Shown here: one piece after another, positions 15,001 through 22,893 of the stretch | Numbering within the stretch: position 1 is the first letter of the stretch | Layout: each line of letters starts with the position of its first letter | NCBI GenBank assembly: GCA_031263945.1 | Contig: JAISEW010000040.1 | Span: 1-23,107, forward strand | Length of the DNA: 23,107 nucleotides | Direction of reading: 5' to 3' | Source: Gracilibacteraceae bacterium | Lineage (GTDB): Bacteria; Bacillota; Desulfitobacteriia; Desulfitobacteriales; Syntrophobotulaceae | The notes under the pieces: generated by a model | What the model saw: only the letters and a program-made list of their open reading frames with translations | The model's database searches: none | What the model was told of the DNA's origin: nothing | Translations under genes and position numbers: made by a program

Positions 15001-17134
15001 GGTCCGCGGCTTCCAGACGCTGACGCTGACCTACGGCGCGGCGTCGGCGGAGATCATGGTAACGGTGCTGAGACCCGAAGGGCAGATAGACGTATCTTTC
15101 ACTCTCTTGGGCAACGCGCTTCATGACAGCGAGGAGGACGGCGTCGTCAATACGCTTTCCGGCGGCGGTCTGGAAATCTGGATCGGCGCTCGGAACTACA
15201 CGGTCAGCAATAACGCCACCGTGCTGGATGTGCTGGAAGGCGCTCTCACCGAAGCGAGCCTGACGTGGTATAACCCGGAAGGGAATTATATCAAGTCGAT
15301 AACAAAAGACGGCGTGACCATAGGCGAATTTACTAACGGCCCGAACAGCGGCTGGATGTACACGCTGAACGGCGAGCGCTCTCTGCTGGGCGTCGCGCAG
15401 CAGTTCCTGGACGACGGAGATGTAATAATTTTCCATTACACCGACGACTGGGAGTTGGAGGACGGCTCTGAGTGGCTGGGCGGCGGGGCGGAAGAACCGG
15501 ATGTCCCGGGCGTTATCGGCATTCCGGCGGAAGATATAGCGGTGGATGAAGAAACCGGCGCGGCTGTCGCCGAGGTCGGGATCAATAATATTGAGACAGC
15601 GGTGAGCGCGGCTCTGGAAGCCGCCGAGGGAAACGGAACGGAAAGCGCCGTGGAGATCCGGGTGACGGATATCCCCAATATCCCCGATGAAGCGGTGACG
15701 AAAGTGACTGTGAATCTGCCGGCGGGGGCCGCGAGCAGTCTCCAGAAGGTAGGAGCGGTCACAATTCTCACGCCGGCCGGCGATCTCACTTTGGACCAAA
15801 AAGCTCTGGAGGCGCTGGCTGGCGACGAAGATACCGGTTTAAGCGTCGTCATCGCTCAGGCGGACGAGGCGCCGCTGCCGGAAGAACTGGCGGAAACGGC
15901 GCAAGAGCCGCGGCTGTATGATTTAAGTGTTTACCGTCTGGCGGATGACACGGTGGCGGTCCACCACTTTAACGGCGGCAGACTGACGATCTCTTTGCCT
16001 TATCACTATGAGTTCAAGTCCGGGGAGACGGCGGCTGGCGTCAGAGTCTGGTATGTGGAGCCTGACGACAGCCTGACCCTCATTGACGATTCAGATTACG
16101 ACCCCAGCACGGAGAAAGTCACATTTACCATTGAGCATCTCTCTCAATTCGCGGTCGGCTATGCAGCGCCGAAGCAAGACCCGGTCGAGCCTGATCCCGG
16201 CGAGCCTGATCCGGAGGATCCGGTCATACCCAAGCGGCCCACACCGAACGGCGGCAGCGCGGTCTCTAATGTAACGCCGCCGGTCACGCCGGCTGACCCC
16301 GCCGCGCCCATTACGGTCAGCCGGGCCACCCTCTCTTATATCAGCGGCGCGGATCGGGTCCTCACCTCCGTCGCCATATCCCGTCAGGGCTGGGAAAGCG
16401 CCGATACGGTGATCCTTGCCCCGGGCGGACAGAATAATCTGATCGACGCTCTGGCCGTGGCCCCGCTGGCCGGGCAGGAGGACGCGCCGATCCTGCTCAG
16501 TACCGGCAGTCTTGACCCCGCTGTGATCGCGGAGATCCAGCGGTTGGGCGCGAAAAAAGTCTATGCCGTCGGCGCCTTGAGCAGGGCGGTGATCGAAGCG
16601 CTGGAGGCGGCGCTGCCCGGTCTCACGGTTGAGACTTTACGCGGGGCGAGCCGGTTTGAGACGGCGGCCCTGATCGGGGCGAAACTGAGCGAGCCGCAGG
16701 GCACGTTTGTCGTCGGCTATAACGCCGTGGCGGACGCTGTTTCCGTCGCTTCCTACGCCGCGGCCCATGGTTATCTGATCCAGATCGCCGGGCCGGACGG
16801 CACAGTCGGTCTGGCCGCGGGCACGCCGGCTGCGGGCGCTCCGGTCTATATCCTGGGCGGCCCGGCACTGGTGCGTGACATCCCCGGCGCGACGCGGCTC
16901 TACGGGGCGACGCGCTACGAGACGAACAAGGCTATCCGCGACGCCCTGCCCTTTGAGTACGCGAATATCTATACCGCGGACGGCGGCACTTTGGTCGACG
17001 CCTTAACCGGCTCGGCCCTGGCCGCCAAGAGCGGCGCCGCCATCGTCCTCACCCCGGGCAACGACCCGGCGGGCGTGGACTTCGGAGGCATCACGGCGGA
17101 CACCAAGGTTTACGCCTTCGGGTCCGCGAAGTAA
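12068..17134 (+). CDS. 1688-residue surface protein: Ig-like, GLUG/beta-helix, DUF4430 and CWB2 repeats
   Basis: A very large wall-anchored exoprotein. GAAAGGGG (12051-12058) precedes ATG 12068. Order: signal peptide (1-36, cleavage near ALA-AE); two cadherin-like beta sandwiches (about 47-172 and 175-285); an Ig-like domain (288-378, with LSYQWMR and YYCVI); a second beta-sandwich (383-510); a GLUG/right-handed beta-helix region (516-900, repeats such as VGGLAGS, VGGIIGS, VGGLFGS each followed by a turn); a bacterial Ig domain (925-1000); DUF4430 (1006-1135, NATVLDVLEGAL, SGWMYTLNGE, LDDGDVIIFHY); an alpha/beta stalk domain (1140-1375); a Pro-rich linker; and three CWB2 repeats (1417-1688). 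CWB2 triplets bind anionic wall polymers in Clostridia. DUF4430 plus the upstream riboswitch suggests corrinoid capture (inference); adhesion is the alternative. Confidence 0.88.
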   Translation: MIRHSKAQRLLSVLLALFLTLLLPGDIVAPASALAAEIPAGSNTYGYITGVTINISVAVPESIPGFVFDPEITEYDIVLAETNNAFQLSFDTADPRPDNFYYKLLIDGELNAGTNYEKEITDSTTKMATLAGTKIHSTSKIGETHTFSLVVGQKYDGIYVNSDVYNFNVTRIPALKTPSGFAVKNSANVSLTLTPPFKGGTTDYVRSYSAVTTDSVIKLTAQGAAADVKTYIGETLIAPTDYEITLADYTAPDSDIAVIPFSLRYDAEGKIPSRSDYTLYVSGTDYSPLITEQPQDINCDKEETPILSVTVTEPSDGTLSYQWMRFGQSVPIAGATEPTYQPPTKWSGELSYYCVITNTVDGVAFQTTSARAKVTVNGGDITPPEILLQPGTFSMKGTTLRDYKTEYMAGERFDKISVVAYTQERGITISAEWFYSAAPSAEAAVSLGVTSAKANIGFGSDGYLSVYTPSEGLPAGKHYIFCVVTATDDKDPENRASATSEMAELTYSAYGDTLGLSGSGSEDDPYLVSSAEDFAKIRDAVAGWQKLSGQYFQMTGDVTLPADWEPIGFVGEKNEYGVSTRRFAGILDGGGHTLTVAPDGKPLFAYVSDAVIRNLNIFGERINGNGLIDGVSVDYGDDNNYWTGCPAGPTLENIRLLSGSRTRGSGLLTGSGSGLNTITIRGCVIEAGVVVGYSKAMSNVGSFVGGAFNGRMVNCVSYATVYGKNEIGGLAGSKGQSMGMCEFTNCAFLGEIIATGDRVGGIIGSGYDDLSAPGTPRVSIRNCYVAADITGGDRVGGLFGSEGGARASNVEGAGTEADISDNYFYGAITASGANSGGIIGYYRSVNPNVRVENNYYYESSEDVSVGIGNADDIEGDDDLAAAAEAACTLKPAEEFADGTVLALLNAGVYANWTQGEKYPVLLEGAVLTDLEVSGDYKDLYYIGEELDLTGIAYTAVWSNGYRETVSPGDVTVSGYDNTVRGFQTLTLTYGAASAEIMVTVLRPEGQIDVSFTLLGNALHDSEEDGVVNTLSGGGLEIWIGARNYTVSNNATVLDVLEGALTEASLTWYNPEGNYIKSITKDGVTIGEFTNGPNSGWMYTLNGERSLLGVAQQFLDDGDVIIFHYTDDWELEDGSEWLGGGAEEPDVPGVIGIPAEDIAVDEETGAAVAEVGINNIETAVSAALEAAEGNGTESAVEIRVTDIPNIPDEAVTKVTVNLPAGAASSLQKVGAVTILTPAGDLTLDQKALEALAGDEDTGLSVVIAQADEAPLPEELAETAQEPRLYDLSVYRLADDTVAVHHFNGGRLTISLPYHYEFKSGETAAGVRVWYVEPDDSLTLIDDSDYDPSTEKVTFTIEHLSQFAVGYAAPKQDPVEPDPGEPDPEDPVIPKRPTPNGGSAVSNVTPPVTPADPAAPITVSRATLSYISGADRVLTSVAISRQGWESADTVILAPGGQNNLIDALAVAPLAGQEDAPILLSTGSLDPAVIAEIQRLGAKKVYAVGALSRAVIEALEAALPGLTVETLRGASRFETAALIGAKLSEPQGTFVVGYNAVADAVSVASYAAAHGYLIQIAGPDGTVGLAAGTPAAGAPVYILGGPALVRDIPGATRLYGATRYETNKAIRDALPFEYANIYTADGGTLVDALTGSALAAKSGAAIVLTPGNDPAGVDFGGITADTKVYAFGSAK

Positions 17135-17194
17135 AGCGGGTTCACTCTTTCATCATAACAGGGAACGGGCGGCCGGCAACCGCCCGTTCCCTGT
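17132..17194 (+). repeat. direct repeat, copy 1 (stop codon plus hairpin)
   Basis: From the TAA stop onward this block matches 17521-17582. CTCTTTCATCATAACA is identical at 17145 and 17533, and the following hairpins differ at only four positions, all transitions. Confidence 0.8.
17159..17193 (+). terminator. hairpin after the large surface protein (copy 1)
   Basis: A 14-bp perfect stem (17159-17172 with 17180-17193) and a 7-base loop, 25 bases after the stop codon. It is followed by TCCCC, not a U-tract, so it may terminate poorly. It is nearly identical to the hairpin at 17547-17581. Confidence 0.55.
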
Positions 17195-17220
17195 CCCCAA
17201 CCTTTGAATGACAGGTATGT

Positions 17221-17523
17221 ATGGCAAAGAAAGAAAGATTATCGCCGGAAGAACTGGCGGAGAAAAAAGAATGTATCGCGATACTCGTCGCTCTGGCCGG
17301 GAAATTAGGGCGTCCGCCCAATAAAGCGGACACCGAAGAGACGCTCAGGATCAAGCGGGCGCTGGGTCCCTGGCCCAGGGCCCTTGAAGCGGCGGGGCTG
17401 AAAGCGCCGCGCGAGAAAAAGGGTGTCCGCAAAGAACGCCATAGGAAAAATCGGGAAAAAACCGAAGCGTTCATGGCGGCCAAAGCAGCCGGCCCGGGCA
17501 AAACCACCAAAGGAACGGATTAA
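17221..17523 (+). CDS. small basic protein with one HNH-associated repeat
   Basis: A 100-residue, strongly basic protein. Residues about 20-62 (ILVALAGKLGRPPNKADTEE and LGPWPRALEAAGLKAP) match the homing-endonuclease-associated repeat (HNH_repeat), a small helical DNA-binding module ending in a W-x-x-A-L-x-A-A-G-L motif. There is no nuclease domain. The tail is Lys/Arg-rich and probably disordered. The ribosome site is weak (CAGGT 6 bases before ATG). The gene sits alone between two near-identical hairpins, so it may be an acquired or duplicated cassette. DNA binding is inference from the repeat; regulator, orphan module or mobile-element leftover are all possible. Confidence 0.65.
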   Translation: MAKKERLSPEELAEKKECIAILVALAGKLGRPPNKADTEETLRIKRALGPWPRALEAAGLKAPREKKGVRKERHRKNREKTEAFMAAKAAGPGKTTKGTD

Positions 17524-17582
17524 GCGGATCCGCTCTTTCATCATAACAAGGAACGGGCGGCTGGCGACCGCCCGTTCCTTGT
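17521..17582 (+). repeat. direct repeat, copy 2 (stop codon plus hairpin)
   Basis: The second copy of the block at 17132-17194, placed identically with respect to the preceding stop codon. The pair flanks the HNH-repeat gene. Confidence 0.8.
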
Positions 17583-17587
17583 TTTTT
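17547..17587 (+). terminator. rho-independent terminator (copy 2)
   Basis: CAAGGAACGGGCGG (17547-17560) pairs perfectly with CCGCCCGTTCCTTG (17568-17581), 7-base loop, followed by TTTTTT (17582-17587). Compared with copy 1, a G-C pair has become A-T on both arms, a compensatory change. Confidence 0.88.
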
Positions 17588-17602
17588 CAGGTGAAAATAT
17601 CC

Positions 17603-17632
17603 TTGTGCGCCAGCGCCTGTTTATGGTAAAAT
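17603..17632 (+). promoter_or_regulatory. extended -10 promoter of carA
   Basis: TAAAAT (17627-17632) is preceded by TGG (17624-17626), an extended -10. A weak -35, TTGTGC (17603-17608), lies 18 bases upstream. The leader to carA is only about 20 bases, leaving no room for a PyrR or arginine attenuator. Confidence 0.6.
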
Positions 17633-17658
17633 GGACAGGATCACGAGGAGGGGTTCAA

Positions 17659-18744
17659 ATGGACGACGCGATATTTCTTATCCTGTCCACCGGGAAGGTC
17701 TTCCGCGGCAAGCGCTTCGGCGCGGCCGGGGAAATAACAGGCGAACTGGTGTTCACCACGGCGATGACGGGTTATCTGGAAACTTTGACCGACCCCAGCT
17801 ATTACGGACAGATAGTCATTCAGACATTTCCCCTGATAGGCAATTACGGCGTTATACCCCAGGATTTGGAAAGCGGCGGCCTTGCCTTGCAGGCGTACAT
17901 TGTGCGGGAATGGTGTCAGGAGCCTTCTAATTTTCGGAGCGAGGGCGATCTTGACGCTTTTTTGAAAAAAAGAGGCGTTATCGGTCTCTATGGCGTCGAT
18001 ACGCGCGCCCTGACGCGCATCGTGCGCGAATACGGCGTCATGAACGCGCGCGTCTCCCGCCGCCCGGAGCTGTCGGAGGAGGAATGGGCGGCTTTGCGGG
18101 AATTCCGCGTCACGGGCGCCGTAGAGGCCGTCACCGGCCGGGCCGAAACGGAAACCGCGGCCGAGGGCGCGCGCTCCGGCCCTTTGGTCGCGCTGTGGGA
18201 TCTCGGCGCGAAGGAAAACATCCGCCGCGAACTCCTGAAACGCGGCTGCCGGGTGCTGACCGTGCCCGGCCATACGAGCGCCGCCCGCGTCCGGGCTTTG
18301 CGGCCGGACGGGATCATGCTGACGAACGGGCCGGGCGACCCGGCGGAAAACACTGAAATCATCGCGGCGTTACGGGACTTGGCCGCGGACGCCATCCCCA
18401 CCTTCGGCATTTGCCTCGGCCATCAGCTGCTGGCTTTAAGTCAGGGGGCCGGGACCGTCAAACTCAAATACGGCCATCGCGGCGCCAATCAGCCGGCCCG
18501 CCATCTGCCCACGGGCCGCGTTTACATCACGAGCCAGAACCACGGCTACGCCGTAGTCAGCGAGACTCTGCCCCCCTCCGCCCGCGTTTCTTTTCTCAAT
18601 GTGAACGACGGGACTTGCGAGGGCGTTGATTATGACGGCATGCCGGCTTTTTCCGTCCAGTTCCACCCGGAAGCCGCCGCCGGCCCGTTGGATACGGGCT
18701 TTTTATTTGACCGTTTTCTGACGCTGATACGGAAAGGAGGCTGA
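17659..18744 (+). CDS. carA: carbamoyl-phosphate synthase small subunit
   Basis: A 361-residue glutamine amidotransferase subunit; it hydrolyses glutamine and passes ammonia to CarB to make carbamoyl phosphate for pyrimidines and arginine. The N-terminal CPSase domain shows GEITGELVFTTAMTGYLETLTDPSY and QIVIQTFPLIGNYG. The class I amidotransferase domain has LTNGPGDP, the nucleophile in FGICLGHQLL (Cys252) and the His-Glu pair in QFHPEAA (His336, Glu338). I chose ATG 17659 with GAGGAG (17645-17650) 8 bases upstream; the longer frame from 17605 would start inside the promoter. TGA stop 18742-18744 is 3 bases from the carB start, with the carB ribosome site (AAAGGAGG) inside the carA end, so the two are coupled. 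Confidence 0.97.
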   Translation: MDDAIFLILSTGKVFRGKRFGAAGEITGELVFTTAMTGYLETLTDPSYYGQIVIQTFPLIGNYGVIPQDLESGGLALQAYIVREWCQEPSNFRSEGDLDAFLKKRGVIGLYGVDTRALTRIVREYGVMNARVSRRPELSEEEWAALREFRVTGAVEAVTGRAETETAAEGARSGPLVALWDLGAKENIRRELLKRGCRVLTVPGHTSAARVRALRPDGIMLTNGPGDPAENTEIIAALRDLAADAIPTFGICLGHQLLALSQGAGTVKLKYGHRGANQPARHLPTGRVYITSQNHGYAVVSETLPPSARVSFLNVNDGTCEGVDYDGMPAFSVQFHPEAAAGPLDTGFLFDRFLTLIRKGG

Positions 18745-18747
18745 GCG

Positions 18748-21700
18748 ATGCCGCGCGATAAATCCATCCGCCGGGTCTTGCTCATCGGTTCCGGCCCGAT
18801 AGTCATCGGTCAGGCGGCGGAATTCGATTACGCCGGGACCCAGGCTTGCCGCGCCCTGAAAGAAGAAGGGCTGGAAGTCGTCCTCGTCAATTCCAACCCG
18901 GCCACCATCATGACGGACAGGGCGATGGCCGACCATATTTACATCGAACCGCTGACCGTCGAAGTGCTGAAGCGCATCATCGACATCCAGCGCCCCGACG
19001 GCATCCTCTCCGCTTTGGGCGGGCAAACCGCCCTCACCTTGTCCATGCGGCTCGCCAAAGAGGGTTTTCTGGCCGAGCGCGGCGTCCGCCTGCTCGGCGC
19101 GGGGCCGGAAACGATCGACAAGGCCGAGGACCGGCAGATGTTCAAGGACGCGATGATCGCCATCGGCCAGCCCGTCGTCCCTTCCCGCGTTGTGAGCGGC
19201 GCGGAGGCGGCCGTAGCTTTCGCGGCGGAGATCGGCTATCCGCTCATCGTGCGCCCGGCTTTTACGCTCGGCGGCAGCGGCGGCGGCATGGCGGCGGGCG
19301 AGCGCGAACTGCGCGAGATCGCGGCGAACGGACTCCGGCTTTCGCCGATCGGGCAGGTGCTGATCGAAAAATCCGTGGCCGGCTGGAAAGAAATCGAGTT
19401 CGAGGTCATGCGCGACGCCGCGGGCAACGCCGTCACGGTTTGCAGCATGGAAAACCTTGACCCCGTGGGCGTCCACACCGGCGACAGCATCGTCGTCGCC
19501 CCCGCCCTCACCCTCGCGGACAAAGAATACCAAATGCTACGCTCCGCCGCTTTGGACATCATCACCGCCCTGAAAGTCGAAGGCGGCTGCAACTGTCAAT
19601 TCGCCCTGCATCCCCGCAGTTTCCGCTACGCGGTCATCGAGGTCAACCCGCGGGTTTCCCGCTCCTCGGCTCTGGCCTCCAAAGCCACCGGCTACCCGAT
19701 CGCCAAAGTGGCGACGAAAATAGCCCTCGGCTACAGGCTGGACGAGATAAAAAACGCCGTGACCGGCAGCACATACGCCTGTTTTGAGCCGGCGCTCGAT
19801 TATGTGGTCGTCAAATTACCGAAATGGCCTTTCGACAAATTTATCTACGGCAGCCGCACGCTGGGCACGCAGATGAAAGCGACGGGCGAAGTGATGGCTA
19901 TCGGGGCCTGTTTTGAGGAAGCGCTGATGAAAGCGGTGCGCGGCGCGGAAATATCGCTTTCTTCCCTGCGCCTGCCCGCCCTTTTCGCCTTGCCGGAAGC
20001 GGAACTGCGCGCGGCGCTCGCCCGTTGCGACGATCAGCGCCTTTTCACGGTGTTCGCCGCCCTGGCCCGCGGCATCGCCCTGGAAGAAGTACATGCCGTG
20101 ACGCAAATCGACAGGTGGTTCCTGAGCAAAATCGCCCGCCTGGCCCGGCTGGAGACCGCTCTGACGGCGGAGGGCCTGACGCCGGCTCTCTACCGGGAAG
20201 CGAAACGGTGCGGCTATCCGGACCAGACGCTGACGGAGCTGACGGGCCGCCGCCCGGAAAACCCCCTGCCGGCCGGCTATAAGATGGTGGACACCTGCGG
20301 CGGCGAGTTCGCCGCGGAAACCCCCTATTTTTACGCTTCCTTTGACGAGGAAAACGAAGCGGCGGAGATCATCGCCGCCCGCCGGAGCGACGCCCGGAAA
20401 ACCGTCGTCGTTTTCGGCTCCGGCCCTATCCGCATCGGCCAGGGCATAGAATTCGACTACGCCTCCGTCCACTGCGTCTGGGCCCTGAAAAAAGCGGGCT
20501 ATGACGTGGTGATCGTGAACAACAACCCGGAAACGGTCTCCACGGATTTTGACACGGCCGACCGCCTGTATTTCGAGCCGCTGACCCCGGAAGACGTCGG
20601 CCATATCATCGCCACGGAACGCCCGGCCGCTGTCGTCGTCGCGTTCGGCGGCCAGACCGCCATCAAACTGACCCATAGTCTCGACGCGCGGGGAGTGCCT
20701 ATTCTCGGCACTTCGGCCGCCAGCATCGACGAAGCGGAGGACCGGGCCCGCTTCGAGGCTTTGCTGGAAAAACTTGGGATTAAACGCCCCCGCGGTTTTA
20801 CCGCTCTCTCTTTGGCTGAGGCGCTGCAAGCGGCGCGGACGCTGGGTTTTCCCGTTTTACTCCGCCCGTCTTACGTTCTGGGCGGGCAAAACATGATCAT
20901 CGCTTACAATGAAGCGGACGTGCGGGAATACATGGAGATCATCCTGGCCCAGAGTCCGGAAAAACCGGTCCTGATCGACCAGTATCTGGCCGGCGTCGAG
21001 GTGGAAGTGGACGCGATCTGCGACGGCGAGGACATCCTCATCCCCGGCGTCATGGAGCATATCGAGCGCAGCGGCGTTCATTCCGGCGACTCCATCGCCG
21101 TCTATCCGCCCTGGAATCTGCGCGACGACATGGCGCGCGTCATCGAGGACACGACGCGCCGTCTGGCCCTGGCCCTGAACACGCTGGGGCTGGTCAATAT
21201 TCAATATGTGATCAGCGGCGGCGAGTTATACGTCATCGAGGTCAACCCGCGCTCGTCGCGCACCATCCCCTACCTGAGCAAGGTGACGGACGTCCCGATG
21301 GTGGAGCTGGCCGTGCGGGCCATGCTCGGGGAAAAGCTGTCCGCCATGGGCTACGGCGCGGGGCTGCGTCCGGCCGGGGCTTATGTGGCGGTCAAGGTGC
21401 CTGTTTTTTCCTTTGAAAAATTGGGCAATGTGGATACCCATCTCGGGCCGGAGATGAAATCGACGGGCGAAGTCCTCGGTCTGGCCACGACTTTGGAAGA
21501 AGCGCTGTACAAGGGGCTCGTCGCGGCCGGCTACCGGATGACGAAGCGCGGCGGCGTTTTTATCACGGTGCGGGACTCCGATAAACCGGAGATTGCCGCT
21601 ATCGCCAAAAAATTCCAGGAATTGGAATTCACCCTTTACGCGACGGCCGGCACGGCGGAGGTCTTACGGGCGGCCGGCCTCAAGGCGACGGCGACGGCGA

Positions 21701-22884
21701 AGATCCACGAAACCGGCGGCGGGGCGGGGCGGGAAAAGAACTGGCAGGCGCTGACGCTGATCGAAAGCGGTAAGATCGACTATGTCATTTCCACCTCGTC
21801 CAAAGGCCGTCTGCCGGAGCGGGACAGCGTGCAAATCAGGCGGAAGGCCGTCGAGCGCAGCGTGCCCTGCCTGACTTCCCTCGACACGGCGAGCGCGCTG
21901 GCCGACTGCCTGCGCAGCCGCTACTCCACTTACAGCATCGAACTGGTTGACGTGAACCATAAACGCGGTAAAGAGCGCCTGAAATTTACGAAGATGCAGT
22001 GTTGCGGTAATGATTACCTGTTTTTCCATATAAAGGACGGGGCGCCTCCCAATCCGGCCGGTCTCAGCGTCCGCCTGTCCGACCGCCGCCGCGGCGTGGG
22101 CTGCGACGGCATCATCCTCATCGGCCCTTCCGCTCTGCCGGGGGCGGACGCGGTCATCCGCATGTTCAACCAGGACGGCAGCGAGGGCATGATGAGCGGC
22201 AACGGCCTGTGCTGCGCCGGCAAGTACCTCTGGGATAAGGATCTGGTGAAAAAAATGCGGATGCTGGTCGAGACGACGAGCGGGGTGAAAAGTCTGGAAC
22301 TGTTCACCCAAAACGGGGAGGTGCGGTACGCCTGTGTGGATATGGGCAGGCCGGAGTTCGCCCCGGCCCGGATCCCGGCGCTGCCGGACGCTTTCACCCC
22401 GCACGGCGACTTGTTCGCGCCGCGGCCGGCGGCGGCGCCGGAACGCGTTATCGGCCAGCCGCTTTCCGTGGACGGGCGCGAGTTTTTCGTGACCTGCCTT
22501 TCCCTCGGCAACCCGCATTGCGTCGTGTTCGACCGGCTGAACGCCGGTCTGCGCGTCGGGGACTTCGATCTGGCGCACTGGGGGCCGCTGTTTGAATATC
22601 ACGCCGCTTTTCCTCAGCGGGTGAACACCGAATTCGTGCAGATCATCCACGAGCGCGTTTTGCAGATGCGCGTCTGGGAGCGGGGCAGCGGGGAAACATG
22701 GGCCTGCGGCACCGGGGCTTGCGCGGCCGCCGTCGCCGCGGTGAAAAACGGCTATTGCCGGCACGGCGAGGATATAACGGTCAAGCTGCCGGGAGGCGAA
22801 CTGGTCGTGCGCTATGAAAAAGACGGCGCCGTCGTCATGGTCGGCAGCGCGGAGCAGGCTTTTGAGGGAGAGGTCGAAATTTAG
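18748..22884 (+). CDS. carB: CarB-DapF fusion: carbamoyl-phosphate synthase large subunit plus diaminopimelate epimerase domain
   Basis: One frame of 1378 residues. Residues 1-1075 are a full CarB: first synthetase half (GSGPIVIGQAAEFDYAGTQA, LGGSGGGMA), second half from about 550 (GSGPIRIGQGIEFDYASVH, NNNPETVSTD) and the MGS-like regulatory domain (about 933-1070, ATAGTAEVLRAAG, TSLDTASALADCL). It uses ammonia from CarA, bicarbonate and two ATP. With no stop, a DapF-like domain follows (1078-1378, LKFTKMQCCGNDY at the place where DapF normally begins with Met). It has NQDGSE, GNPHCVVF, VNTEF, RVWERGSGET and the second catalytic Cys (ACGTGACA, Cys1320). The first catalytic Cys is Ser1150 (MSGNG where MCGNG is usual). 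There is no frameshift sign or ribosome site at the junction (CTG 21979). Confidence 0.92.
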   Translation: MPRDKSIRRVLLIGSGPIVIGQAAEFDYAGTQACRALKEEGLEVVLVNSNPATIMTDRAMADHIYIEPLTVEVLKRIIDIQRPDGILSALGGQTALTLSMRLAKEGFLAERGVRLLGAGPETIDKAEDRQMFKDAMIAIGQPVVPSRVVSGAEAAVAFAAEIGYPLIVRPAFTLGGSGGGMAAGERELREIAANGLRLSPIGQVLIEKSVAGWKEIEFEVMRDAAGNAVTVCSMENLDPVGVHTGDSIVVAPALTLADKEYQMLRSAALDIITALKVEGGCNCQFALHPRSFRYAVIEVNPRVSRSSALASKATGYPIAKVATKIALGYRLDEIKNAVTGSTYACFEPALDYVVVKLPKWPFDKFIYGSRTLGTQMKATGEVMAIGACFEEALMKAVRGAEISLSSLRLPALFALPEAELRAALARCDDQRLFTVFAALARGIALEEVHAVTQIDRWFLSKIARLARLETALTAEGLTPALYREAKRCGYPDQTLTELTGRRPENPLPAGYKMVDTCGGEFAAETPYFYASFDEENEAAEIIAARRSDARKTVVVFGSGPIRIGQGIEFDYASVHCVWALKKAGYDVVIVNNNPETVSTDFDTADRLYFEPLTPEDVGHIIATERPAAVVVAFGGQTAIKLTHSLDARGVPILGTSAASIDEAEDRARFEALLEKLGIKRPRGFTALSLAEALQAARTLGFPVLLRPSYVLGGQNMIIAYNEADVREYMEIILAQSPEKPVLIDQYLAGVEVEVDAICDGEDILIPGVMEHIERSGVHSGDSIAVYPPWNLRDDMARVIEDTTRRLALALNTLGLVNIQYVISGGELYVIEVNPRSSRTIPYLSKVTDVPMVELAVRAMLGEKLSAMGYGAGLRPAGAYVAVKVPVFSFEKLGNVDTHLGPEMKSTGEVLGLATTLEEALYKGLVAAGYRMTKRGGVFITVRDSDKPEIAAIAKKFQELEFTLYATAGTAEVLRAAGLKATATAKIHETGGGAGREKNWQALTLIESGKIDYVISTSSKGRLPERDSVQIRRKAVERSVPCLTSLDTASALADCLRSRYSTYSIELVDVNHKRGKERLKFTKMQCCGNDYLFFHIKDGAPPNPAGLSVRLSDRRRGVGCDGIILIGPSALPGADAVIRMFNQDGSEGMMSGNGLCCAGKYLWDKDLVKKMRMLVETTSGVKSLELFTQNGEVRYACVDMGRPEFAPARIPALPDAFTPHGDLFAPRPAAAPERVIGQPLSVDGREFFVTCLSLGNPHCVVFDRLNAGLRVGDFDLAHWGPLFEYHAAFPQRVNTEFVQIIHERVLQMRVWERGSGETWACGTGACAAAVAAVKNGYCRHGEDITVKLPGGELVVRYEKDGAVVMVGSAEQAFEGEVEI

Positions 22885-22893
22885 TCAAACCCT

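Noticed and set aside
14378..15799. 473-codon minus-strand frame opposite the surface protein
   Set aside because: A shadow; the plus-strand frame has clear domains throughout this stretch.
17588..17658. PyrR or arginine attenuator before carA
   Set aside because: The distance from the predicted promoter to the start codon is too short and contains no terminator/anti-terminator pair.
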